Assembly (NCBI GenBank): GCA_951800555.1
Contig: CATOJU010000003.1
Span: 1-23,424 of the forward strand
Origin: an uncultured Rickettsiales bacterium
GTDB taxonomy: Bacteria > Pseudomonadota > Alphaproteobacteria > Rickettsiales > UBA1997
DNA length: 23,424 nt
Reading direction: 5' to 3'
The position numbers and the translations under genes were made by a program. This document shows, piece after piece, positions 1 through 6,983 of the stretch. Numbering within the stretch: the first letter of the stretch is position 1; the number at the start of each line of letters is the position of its first letter. The notes beneath the pieces were generated by a model. That model was given only the letters and a program-made list of their open reading frames with translations, did no database searches and was not told the origin of the DNA.

Positions 1-192
1 CATTAAGACAGTAATTTAGCCCTATTATTAATATATTTTAAAAATCATCTTTTTATATTGAAACATTTAATAATGTTTTAAGTGCCTGAATAGATTAGTT
101 TACATTTATATTTTACTTAATTAGATTTTTATTATTTTATGTTAGCTTTCGTATTAGCTTTATATATTAACTTACTAATGTATTTTAAATAT

Positions 193-220
193 TTGACATT
201 TATAAAGTATTTTATATTTT
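193..220 (+). promoter_or_regulatory. Candidate promoter of the split ankyrin-like gene
   Basis: A perfect TTGACA hexamer at 193-198 is followed after 16 nt by TATTTT (215-220). A start point near 227 would give a leader of about 26 nt that contains the GGAG ribosome binding site at 244-247. The -10 match is only 4 of 6, and other AT-rich hexamers lie nearby. Confidence 0.4.
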
Positions 221-252
221 AATTTTATATTATTTAATTATGTGGAGATTAT

Positions 253-875
253 ATGCCAAAAATTGAAGAAAATAGAAATGATTTTGTTAATAATGAAAAA
301 ATTTGTAGACTCTACTGTTGAAGAAAGAACAAATGAAATATCATTATTGTTTGAAATTATAGCGAATAAAGAACCTGAAAATGCAAAAAAAATTCTTGAA
401 ATACAACCTTTTATTTCTAAACAAGAGGGGCTATTGGAAATAGCATTAAATAAAAATTTAATAACAAAAGAATTATTGGATAAAATAAATGATTCAAGTA
501 TAAAAGATACTTTTTTATATAAAATTCTTGATACAAAGACTGAAGAATTCAATAGAAAAAATGAACTTTATAATGAAGAAAAAAAATAAATTAGTAGAAC
601 TATTAATAAGTATTGGGGCAACTATTTCTGAAAAAACAAACACAAATATAGAAAAGAATCTTGAAAGTATTTTGAAAGAACTTGAAAATTGCCATAGAAA
701 AGAAAAAAAAGAGTATAAAAAAACGAAAAAAATAAACAAAAAAAAAGAAATTAATAAAGAAGAAAATAAAGAATTAAGAAAAATAAAAGAAAAAATAGAA
801 CAAATTAAAGAATATTTAAATTTTAAGGAAATAAATATTGAGGATTCGAAAAAAGCAAAAATAAGTATGGTTTAA
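253..875 (+). pseudogene. Ankyrin-like protein, split by two frame breaks at A-runs
   Basis: The best start is ATG at 253, 5 nt after GGAG (244-247). Its frame reads MPKIEENRNDFVNNEK and then stops at a TGA at 319-321. The adjacent frame is open from before this point to a TAA at 587-589, and the third frame continues to a TAA at 873-875. The first break falls on an A6 run (296-301) and the second on an A8 run (579-586); removing one A from each gives a single 206-residue protein. The joined product is helical, with segments such as KLVELLISIGATIS and PENAKKILEIQPFI that resemble degenerate ankyrin helices, and a very lysine- and glutamate-rich coiled-coil-like tail. It is either a decaying gene, an assembly error at homopolymers, or a gene expressed by polymerase slippage. 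A GTG at 242 opens the second frame but has no ribosome binding site. The ankyrin assignment is tentative. Confidence 0.6.
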
Positions 876-952
876 TAGATTTTCTGCATAAAAATTTTTT
901 TTATAAAATAAATACTGCAAAATGGCAAGCTTTTAATATTTTTGAGAATTTA

Positions 953-981
953 TTGACTTTTTCAAAAAAATAATATATAAT
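953..981 (+). promoter_or_regulatory. Strong promoter of the CaaX-ended ankyrin-like gene
   Basis: TTGACT (953-958) and a perfect TATAAT (976-981) are separated by exactly 17 nt, a near-consensus sigma-70 promoter. The predicted start point near 988 gives a 26-nt leader to the ATG at 1014. Confidence 0.7.
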
Positions 982-1013
982 AAAATATATTATTAAGTAA
1001 TAATTAGAATTAA

Positions 1014-1652
1014 ATGGAAAGAGATATTAAAGATATTATTAAAAAATTAGTTGAATTTGAGGATTATACCAATAAAATTGAATTAGAAGTTATTGAAACA
1101 GCTAAATTATACCACGAAATATTTTTAGAAAAGTTTAAAGAACTAAATAATGAAAATAATGAATTATATGATTTGTTTCTTGATAAAGCAGTACGCTTTA
1201 ATTTTAGAAAATTTTTTAATAAACTTTTTGATAATTTAGAAATAGTTTTTCAAGATGAGAAACAAGAAATAATAAATGGTATATTATGTTATTCTTGTTG
1301 TGACCGAAACCATGAGGCTTTAGTTCAACTTTTGATTGAAGAATTAGGAGCCGATATATACAAAAAAAATAAAAATATAAATTTAAGTCCTTACGATCTT
1401 GCAATTATATTCTATTCATCTACTAATAATAGATTATTAAATAATTTAATCATTTATTCAGAGCAAAACATTGAAATATCTCAAGAATCTGCAGAAGAAA
1501 ATTATTATCAAGATTTATCATTATATATTTCTAATATTTTAGAAGAAAATAAAACAACAAATAATAAAAAACAATTAACTGCATTAAACGAATTAGATAA
1601 TGAAGAGGATTTTGATTTTAATAAAATAGCGTGTAAATGCATTATAATTTAA
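1014..1652 (+). CDS. Ankyrin-like protein with C-terminal CaaX-type motif, possible secreted effector
   Basis: This is a 212-residue, largely helical protein without signal peptide or membrane segment. Residues about 90-132 contain an ankyrin-like unit: HEALVQLLIEELGADI followed by LSPYDLAIIF, the usual helix-helix-loop spacing. The rest is not recognisable. The last residues are C207-K-C209-I-I-I, so the protein ends in CIII, which fits the CaaX prenylation signal of eukaryotes, with a second cysteine two residues earlier. Ankyrin proteins ending in CaaX boxes are known effectors in intracellular bacteria such as Legionella AnkB, where host enzymes lipidate them. A type IV-secreted role here is inference. 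The segment before the motif is acidic (residues 192-201), unlike the basic stretch of many prenylated proteins. It has its own near-consensus promoter but no clear ribosome binding site. It sits between another ankyrin-like gene and a convergent Sel1-repeat gene. Confidence 0.7.
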   Translation: MERDIKDIIKKLVEFEDYTNKIELEVIETAKLYHEIFLEKFKELNNENNELYDLFLDKAVRFNFRKFFNKLFDNLEIVFQDEKQEIINGILCYSCCDRNHEALVQLLIEELGADIYKKNKNINLSPYDLAIIFYSSTNNRLLNNLIIYSEQNIEISQESAEENYYQDLSLYISNILEENKTTNNKKQLTALNELDNEEDFDFNKIACKCIII

Positions 1653-1687
1653 TATCATTTTAGTTTTTTTAGTTTTTTTTATATTTT

Positions 1688-1740
1688 TTACCCAAAAAAT
1701 ATTACTCATAGATATGAATTTATTGGGTAATTTTATTGTT
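1688..1740 (+). terminator. Probable terminator of the CaaX-ended ankyrin-like gene
   Basis: TTACCCAA (1688-1695) pairs with TTGGGTAA (1723-1730), with a second short pairing inside the loop, and is followed by a T-rich stretch TTTTATTGTTT. On the minus strand the same hairpin is followed by A-rich sequence, so it is expected to work only for the plus-strand gene. The long loop lowers confidence. Confidence 0.45.
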
Positions 1741-1769
1741 TATAAAACCTAATATTTTATTAATCGATT

Positions 1770-2333
1770 TTAAGCAACATTAATTCTATTGTCACCAGAA
1801 AATTCATTATTTATAGCATCTAAATTATGTAATTCTTTCAATTTTAATTCTAAACTTTTAACAATTTCAACAGCTTCTAAATGGCCACCATTAATAGCCA
1901 TTTTGTAGAATAAAATTGCTTCTTCTACATAGGAATTTTTTTCAAGTTCTTTAGCATAAAAAAATGCATCTTTAGGATTAGAACCTATTTCTGCTATTTT
2001 AAAAAACTTTTCTGCTTCTTTTTCATTTTTTTTTAAACCGCAGTCTCCAATTTTTAAAATTAATCCGTAATATTTCATTGCATTAGTGTTTCCTTCATTT
2101 AAAGATTTTTTAAAAAATTCCAATGCTACCATTTTATTTTGAGGAATTCCATCCCCATTATATAACATTATGGCGCATATATTCATAGCGTTTGTATTTC
2201 CTAATGATGCACAATAATTAAAGTATGAAAAAGCCTGTTTTTTATCAATAGATATATCTATACCGTTATAACATTTATATCCAAGTTGAAAGTATTTTGC
2301 TATATCTTCTATTTTATTTATATTATTATACAT
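1770..2333 (-). CDS. Sel1-repeat (TPR-like) protein
   Basis: The protein is 187 residues from the ATG at 2331-2333, which is chosen because AGGAGG lies 7 nt upstream; an open frame runs further back to 2435 but has no ribosome binding site and would start upstream of the predicted promoter. Four Sel1-like repeats of about 34-36 residues cover residues 9-152. Typical repeat signatures are NTNAM at repeat starts, LYNGDGIPQNKMVALEFF in repeat 2 and KKNEKEAEKFFKIAEIGS in repeat 3; the first and last repeats are degenerate. Sel1 repeats form helical-hairpin scaffolds for protein binding and are common among host-interaction proteins of intracellular bacteria. There is no signal peptide, so it is cytoplasmic or secreted without one. 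Its C-terminal 35 residues are unrelated to the repeats. It converges on the ankyrin-like gene at 1014-1652. The partner is unknown. Confidence 0.85.
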   Translation of the reverse strand: MYNNINKIEDIAKYFQLGYKCYNGIDISIDKKQAFSYFNYCASLGNTNAMNICAIMLYNGDGIPQNKMVALEFFKKSLNEGNTNAMKYYGLILKIGDCGLKKNEKEAEKFFKIAEIGSNPKDAFFYAKELEKNSYVEEAILFYKMAINGGHLEAVEIVKSLELKLKELHNLDAINNEFSGDNRINVA

Positions 2334-2373
2334 ATCACATCCTCCTATTCTAAAATTATATAAATTTGAATTA

Positions 2374-2401
2374 AACATATTAATTAATAAATAAAAGTCA
2401 A
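2374..2401 (-). promoter_or_regulatory. Candidate promoter of the Sel1-repeat gene
   Basis: On the minus strand TTGACT (2401-2396) is followed after 16 nt by TATGTT (2379-2374). A start near 2367 leaves a leader of about 34 nt that contains AGGAGG. Its position downstream of the longest possible reading frame supports the internal start codon. Confidence 0.5.
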
Positions 2402-2600
2402 GTAGTTTATTATTATATATATTAAAACTATTCAAATAATATATCTTAAAAAAACCTATTTTTTGAGATTAAAATAATAATAAAAAAAGAAAATTAAATT
2501 AATTTCATTTTTGATACTTGATTTACAAATAACTTTTAGTCAATAAATAGTAAGATTCAAAAATTTTTCTTGCAAAATAATTTTATTAAATTAATATAAA

Positions 2601-2609
2601 TGCTACAAT
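2601..2609 (+). promoter_or_regulatory. Candidate extended -10 promoter of rpsT
   Basis: TGCTACAAT fits the extended -10 pattern TGn-TATAAT with one mismatch. The predicted start near 2616 gives a leader of about 31 nt. No good -35 lies at the right distance, as is usual for extended -10 promoters. Confidence 0.45.
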
Positions 2610-2646
2610 TTAAAATTATTATTTTTATTAAATTTTATAAAAAATT

Positions 2647-2910
2647 ATGGCAAATACATTAACTACAAAAAAAAATATAAGAGTTACAGCTCGAAGAACT
2701 GCTATAAATAGATCTAGAAAAAGCAGAATCAAAAGTTTTCAAAGAAAAGTTGAAGAAGCTATTGCATTAAAAGATAAAGAATTAGCAAAACAAGTATTTA
2801 GACAATATGAATCAGAATTAGCTAAAGGTTCAACTAAAGGAGTATATAAAAAAAACACTATAGCTAGAAAGCTAAAAAATCTTTACAAAAAAGTAAGAAA
2901 TATAGAATAA
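2647..2910 (+). CDS. rpsT: 30S ribosomal protein S20
   Basis: This 87-residue protein is full length for S20, which binds 16S rRNA early in assembly of the 30S subunit. It starts with the typical ANTLTTKKNIRVTARRTAIN segment, rich in lysine and arginine. The conserved serine- and arginine-rich stretch NRSRKSRIKSF follows at 21-31. The C-terminal half has the conserved GVYKKNTIARKLKNL helix. Only long helices are predicted, as expected for the three-helix S20 fold. No purine-rich ribosome binding site is visible; the ATG is preceded by A/T only. The next gene starts 29 nt downstream with no terminator between, so co-transcription with the membrane protein is likely. Confidence 0.97.
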   Translation: MANTLTTKKNIRVTARRTAINRSRKSRIKSFQRKVEEAIALKDKELAKQVFRQYESELAKGSTKGVYKKNTIARKLKNLYKKVRNIE

Positions 2911-2939
2911 AATCAACTTCAAATTAAAAAAGTAAAAAA

Positions 2940-3542
2940 ATGACTAAAGAATTTTTTTTCAATTTTTTAAAAAATAATAAAATTATCCTGTATATATCAA
3001 CATTATTAATACTTTTTTTAATAAAAAATATAAAAACTATTGATGTTGCTAATAATAGCACAAAAAATAATGTATTAAATGAAAATTTATTTAGACAAAA
3101 CTATAAAAAAGTAGTTTTAAAAGATTATTGTAAAATAATAATCTTAAAAATGTTAAAAAAAGATATAAATAACAAACTTATAGAAGATATAAAGAATGTA
3201 ATTTCGAATTTAAATGATAATGTTAATTTTAATAAAATTAATTTTATTTTAATGATAGTAAAAAAAAATATTATTTCTTTAGTTATTTTTCTAATTATAG
3301 CTTTATTGAATATACGATTCAAATTTAAATGTAATTACAATTTAAACAAAATAATGATATTAAAAAATACAATAATATTATGTTGTTTTGTATCAATTTT
3401 TAAATTGGGCCTTAATTCAATGATGTTTATAATTATTCTTTCTACTTTTTATTATTGTTCGAATAATAAATTATTATTTAATAAAATTAAAAATGATATA
3501 AATTTTAATGGGGAATATTCGCCCATTTTTATAGCTTCGTAA
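2940..3542 (+). CDS. Unrecognised membrane protein
   Basis: I do not recognise this 200-residue protein. Hydrophobic segments at about 14-30, 109-126, 138-155 and 157-173 suggest four transmembrane helices, with a hydrophilic, lysine- and asparagine-rich domain of about 75 residues between the first and second. The sequence is dominated by I, L, K, N and F, as expected from the base composition, so distant similarity would be hard to see. It starts 29 nt after rpsT and ends 67 nt before pyk on the same strand, so it probably belongs to that transcript. An open frame of this length in such AT-rich DNA, with organised hydrophobic segments, is unlikely to be chance. No function can be assigned. 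Confidence 0.65.
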   Translation: MTKEFFFNFLKNNKIILYISTLLILFLIKNIKTIDVANNSTKNNVLNENLFRQNYKKVVLKDYCKIIILKMLKKDINNKLIEDIKNVISNLNDNVNFNKINFILMIVKKNIISLVIFLIIALLNIRFKFKCNYNLNKIMILKNTIILCCFVSIFKLGLNSMMFIIILSTFYYCSNNKLLFNKIKNDINFNGEYSPIFIAS

Positions 3543-3609
3543 TTGTTGCTATTTAAAAACGGAATAATTAATTATAATGATATTTTACAAACTAATTAGG
3601 GCTTTAAAA

Positions 3610-5037
3610 ATGAAAAAAACAAAAATTGTAGCAACTATTGGTCCAAAATCTGAAAGCGAAGAAGTTTTAAAGGGCTTATCTAAAATTGGAGTAAATGTTT
3701 TTAGATTGAATTTTTCTCACGGAACACACGAAGAACATGGGGAAAAAATAGATAGAATTAGAGCATTAAAATTACCTGGTGCAATTATGCTGGATACAAA
3801 AGGTCCAGAAATTAGAACTGGTGAAGTTAAAGATAAAGTATTTCTTAAAGTTGGTGATAAATTTACTATGACTATTGAAAAAGGAATTTACGAAGATACC
3901 GGAAAGATAAGTGTAAATTATCAAGAATTTTTAGAAGATGTAAGTGTTGGGGATATAATAGTATTTGATAGTGGTGTAATGTTAGCTAAAGCTATAAATA
4001 AAGCTGGTACAGATATAGATTTTGAAGTAATAGAAGGTCAAACAAATATTACTACAAAAAGACATATAAATCTTATGGGAAAACCAGTTTCTTTACCAAC
4101 AGTTACTGAAAATGATTGGAAAGATATTGATTATGGTATTGAAAAAAATATTGATATGATTGCTTTATCTTTTGTTAGAAATGCACAATCCATTATAGAT
4201 GTAAAAAATTATTGTGCTTCAAAAGGTAGACCAAATATTCAAATTATTTCAAAAATTGAAAATTTTGAAGCGACACAAAATTTAGAAGAAATAATTGCAG
4301 AAAGTGATGGTATTATGGTAGCAAGAGGTGATTTAGCTTGCGAAATTCCATTTTCAAAAGTTCCTGCTATGCAAAAAAAAATTGTAGCTCTTTGCGCTTT
4401 TTATAAAAAACCAGTTATAATTGCGACACAAATGTTATTGTCAATGGTTGATAATATACAACCTACAAGAGCAGAAGTTTCTGATGTAGCTAATGCTGTT
4501 TTTGAACATGTTGATGCTATTATGACATCCGACGAAACAACAAAGGGTTTTGATCCAGTAAATGTAATAAAAGTTATGGCTAAAATAGCAGAAGATACAG
4601 AAGAAGAAATTTATAGTTGCCAATGCGGAGAAGATTGTGAATGTGGTTGCAATAAAAAAGATTCTGATATAAAAGAAAATGAAAAATGTGAATGCGGATG
4701 CTGTGGAAACGCCGGAATATTCTCAATTTTACCAGATTATACAGAAGATGCAGATGCTATAGTTGTTGTAAGTAATAAAGCAGAATATACAAATAATGTT
4801 TCAACTCCAAGATTAGATTTACCAATATTTTCTTTTACTTCCAATGAAACTTTAAAAAATAATTTACATTTAGTTTGGGGTGTTAATCCTATTTTAGCAG
4901 ATATAAAAGAAGATTTGGATTCTAATATTGAAATGGTTGAAAATACTTTAAAAAATGATTTTAAAGATATTAAAAAGTATATTTTAGTTTGTGATGTTAA
5001 AGGGAATTTAACAATTCAAATTAGAGAAATAAAATAA
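3610..5037 (+). CDS. pyk: Pyruvate kinase with cysteine-rich insert
   Basis: Pyruvate kinase transfers phosphate from phosphoenolpyruvate to ADP, the last step of glycolysis. The ATG at 3610 is chosen because AGGG lies 8 nt upstream and MKKTKIVATIGPKS is the usual N-terminus; the frame is open back to 3577. Of 475 residues, the barrel carries NFSHG (34-38), LDTKGPEIRTG (61-71), the catalytic lysine in KIEN (K215, with metal ligand E217), ARGD (238-241) and PTRAEVSDVANAV (285-297). The B domain lies at about 72-155. Between the barrel and the C domain is an insert at 336-367 with nine cysteines (337, 339, 343, 345, 347, 360, 362, 364, 365), resembling a metal-binding cluster. The C domain keeps DADAIVVVS and LHLVWGVNP but lacks the usual G-TN ending, so allosteric control may differ. 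The next gene starts 1 nt after the stop codon. Confidence 0.95.
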   Translation: MKKTKIVATIGPKSESEEVLKGLSKIGVNVFRLNFSHGTHEEHGEKIDRIRALKLPGAIMLDTKGPEIRTGEVKDKVFLKVGDKFTMTIEKGIYEDTGKISVNYQEFLEDVSVGDIIVFDSGVMLAKAINKAGTDIDFEVIEGQTNITTKRHINLMGKPVSLPTVTENDWKDIDYGIEKNIDMIALSFVRNAQSIIDVKNYCASKGRPNIQIISKIENFEATQNLEEIIAESDGIMVARGDLACEIPFSKVPAMQKKIVALCAFYKKPVIIATQMLLSMVDNIQPTRAEVSDVANAVFEHVDAIMTSDETTKGFDPVNVIKVMAKIAEDTEEEIYSCQCGEDCECGCNKKDSDIKENEKCECGCCGNAGIFSILPDYTEDADAIVVVSNKAEYTNNVSTPRLDLPIFSFTSNETLKNNLHLVWGVNPILADIKEDLDSNIEMVENTLKNDFKDIKKYILVCDVKGNLTIQIREIK

Positions 5038-5038
5038 A

Positions 5039-5395
5039 ATGTTAAAAGTCAAATTATACAAACATAAATTATTGTTTATGTTTGTATTTTTTTTACAATC
5101 TTGTTTTAAAGTAACAACTTATCACCAAACTAAAAAATTATACTACAATCAGGATAGTATTGATATTGTAAAAAAATTAGGATCCCCAACAGAAAAGAAA
5201 ATAATTGATATAAATAAAGAAATTTATGTCTATTATGTTTATTCTAGTATATTTGATTTGGTCCTAAATATTGAAAAATTCCCGTATATTGGATTTTATC
5301 CATTAAATAGGACTGGTAAAGAATTTTGGATTATTTTAAATAATGAAAAATTAAAATCTAGCGGTTATGCTAAGGATTTTGGAAAAATATTCTAG
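5039..5395 (+). CDS. Small putative lipoprotein
   Basis: This protein has 118 residues. A basic N-terminus and hydrophobic stretch (11-19) lead to LQSC, with the cysteine at 22 as the probable lipidation site; glutamine at the second lipobox position is not ideal. The mature part contains IVKKLGSPTEKKIIDINKE followed by YVYYVYSS. This pattern of a G-x-P turn and aromatic strands recalls the BamE/SmpA fold of outer-membrane assembly lipoproteins, but the match is too weak to name it. Its ATG begins 1 nt after the pyk stop codon, so the two are probably translated from one mRNA. No strong ribosome binding site is visible. Confidence 0.6.
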   Translation: MLKVKLYKHKLLFMFVFFLQSCFKVTTYHQTKKLYYNQDSIDIVKKLGSPTEKKIIDINKEIYVYYVYSSIFDLVLNIEKFPYIGFYPLNRTGKEFWIILNNEKLKSSGYAKDFGKIF

Positions 5396-5442
5396 TTTGT
5401 AATTTTAATTATAATTAATTTTTATAATAAATTTGGTAAAAA

Positions 5443-5604
5443 ATGAAATTAAAAAAAATACAAAAATATGCTGATAAAAATGGTATAAAATTGCCTATAA
5501 TTATTTTCAAGAATGGAACTGATTATTATGCCGAAGATTTTATTTATGTCACATCTAATTTGGAAATATTAAAAAATTTAATAAATATGTACTCAAAAAA
5601 ATAA
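5443..5604 (+). CDS. Small 53-residue protein of unknown function
   Basis: ATG at 5443 opens 53 codons to a TAA at 5602-5604. The sequence begins with a basic segment and contains KLPIIIFKNGTDYYAEDFIY, a plausible pair of beta strands around NGTDYY, followed by a helix at about 40-52. It lies 47 nt after the lipoprotein gene on the same strand and before a hairpin that could end the transcript. I do not recognise it. Its non-repetitive composition, mixed strand and helix pattern and operon position favour a real gene, but the ribosome binding site is weak and the frame is short. Confidence 0.5.
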   Translation: MKLKKIQKYADKNGIKLPIIIFKNGTDYYAEDFIYVTSNLEILKNLINMYSKK

Positions 5605-5667
5605 TTGATTAATATTTTCCACTTAAAAAATATAAAATTACAATTTCATAGAATTTTTTATATAGGG

Positions 5668-5709
5668 GGACTATTATTATAGAATAATAGTCCTTTCAAC
5701 ATTTTCTTT
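5668..5709 (+). terminator. Hairpin closing the pyk operon, overlapping the ftsW stop
   Basis: GGACTATTATT (5668-5678) and AATAATAGTCC (5683-5693) form a perfect 11-bp stem with a 4-nt loop, followed on the plus strand by a T-rich tail (TTTCAACATTTTCTTT). On the minus strand the tail is not T-rich. The hairpin includes the last codons and stop codon of the convergent ftsW gene. Confidence 0.5.
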
Positions 5710-6825
5710 AAAATCAAGATCTTTTTTTGTAAACACAAATATAAAACCAAAAACTATAGCTGTACCAATTAAAGATGAACCACCATAACTTAAAAATGGA
5801 ATAGTCATACCTTTTGTTGGCAATAAATTTAGAGAAACGCATATATTTATAGATGTTTGCACTAAAAATAACAAACCAAGCCCAACTAAAGCTAGAAATT
5901 TAAAAAAATCATTGCTAGAAATTGCTTTTAATAAAATTCTTATTGTTAGATAAAAATATAATGATATTATACAAAAAACAAATAAAAACCCAAATTCTTC
6001 TGTTATGGCAGGAAAAATAAAATCTGTATGAACATCTGGAATGAAATTTTTAACTTCACCTTCCATAAATCCCTTTCCTAAAAACCCACTATTATTGTAG
6101 GCGCTTATAGATCTTTTAACTTGATAATTCGCCTTTTCTGGTTCTTGAATGCTTGCAATAAAAGAATTAATTCTATTTGAAACATGTGGTAATGATATAT
6201 ATGAAGTTATTGATAAAAAACTAAAAAATAAAAATAAATATAAACAATATTTTAAATTAATAATGTTTAATAAAAATATTTGGGTAAAGAATACTAAACT
6301 TAATAATATTAATGTTCCTATATCCGGTTGTTTATATATAAAATATAAACAAATTATATATAAAATTAAATTTATTATTAAATAATTTTTTATTTTTGTG
6401 GTTTGAAATCGTTCAAGCAACCACGCACTTATTAATATAAAAGATGGTTTAATTAATTCCGTAGGTTGAATTGAAAGCCCGTAAATTCTTAACCACCTTC
6501 TTGAACCCTTTGTTTGAAAGCCAACAAAATGAACGGCTATTAAAAGAATTAAGCTTAAAATAAATAATAAAAATATATTTTTTTTTGCTACTTTTTCACT
6601 AAAAAATGAAATTGATATAGTGATAAAAATACATAATATACTATAAAATACTTGACTTTTAAAAAAATGATAATTGTTAATATTTAATCTATTAGCTACA
6701 GAAACACTTGAACTAAAGATAAAAATACAACTAAATACTATAAATAAAAAAAATATAGATAATATTTTTTTATCAATTGCTAACCATAATTTTTTAAAAA
6801 TATTTAATTTTTCTCTATTAAACAA
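5677..6825 (-). CDS. ftsW: Septal SEDS glycosyltransferase FtsW
   Basis: FtsW polymerises lipid II into peptidoglycan at the division septum together with the class B penicillin-binding protein FtsI. The 382-residue sequence has about ten hydrophobic helices. Diagnostic features are the extracytoplasmic segment GSRRWLRIYGLSIQPTELIK, the HTDFIFPAITEEFG loop with its conserved acidic residues, and LPTKGMTIPFLSYGGSS at 335-351. The TKGMT-PF-SYGGSS form of the last motif points to FtsW rather than RodA. No ATG exists near the expected N-terminus; the frame upstream reaches a stop without one, so a TTG at 6825 is taken as start, without a clear ribosome binding site. The start is therefore uncertain. 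It follows lepA on the same strand by 158 nt. Its presence implies the organism still makes septal peptidoglycan. Confidence 0.92.
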   Translation of the reverse strand: MFNREKLNIFKKLWLAIDKKILSIFFLFIVFSCIFIFSSSVSVANRLNINNYHFFKSQVFYSILCIFITISISFFSEKVAKKNIFLLFILSLILLIAVHFVGFQTKGSRRWLRIYGLSIQPTELIKPSFILISAWLLERFQTTKIKNYLIINLILYIICLYFIYKQPDIGTLILLSLVFFTQIFLLNIINLKYCLYLFLFFSFLSITSYISLPHVSNRINSFIASIQEPEKANYQVKRSISAYNNSGFLGKGFMEGEVKNFIPDVHTDFIFPAITEEFGFLFVFCIISLYFYLTIRILLKAISSNDFFKFLALVGLGLLFLVQTSINICVSLNLLPTKGMTIPFLSYGGSSLIGTAIVFGFIFVFTKKDLDFKENVERTIIL

Positions 6826-6983
6826 AATATCTTGTAATTTATTGCTGTTTATAAAATAAATAATTTTTTTAAAAATTCAACTATTAGGGTTTATTTAGAC
6901 AGATATACTTTTATTTATTACATCTATGACAGTATATATAATAAATTATCAAGGAAAAATATAATTAATATATCTTCTATCAA

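Larger units (their letters stand above)
2334..2646. other. Divergent intergenic region between the Sel1 gene and rpsT
   Basis: About 310 nt separate these divergent genes. Besides the two candidate promoters listed separately, I see only AT-rich sequence with no convincing hairpin or ORF. Confidence 0.6.

Noticed and set aside
61..78. Hairpin AAACATT-TAAT-AATGTTT near the window start
   Set aside because: Only 7 bp, AT-rich, with no proper T-run and no gene visible to terminate; likely chance.
238..739. Minus-strand frames opposite the split ankyrin-like gene
   Set aside because: They mirror A-rich coding sequence, giving F- and S-rich products with no motif or ribosome binding site; the plus-strand reading has the start signals.
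2334..2435. 34-codon N-terminal extension of the Sel1 protein
   Set aside because: It contains the predicted promoter and the AGGAGG site that serves the internal ATG, and has no repeat similarity.
5039..5395. Naming the small lipoprotein BamE
   Set aside because: The fold-like pattern is suggestive but the diagnostic residues are not clear; left as an unnamed lipoprotein.
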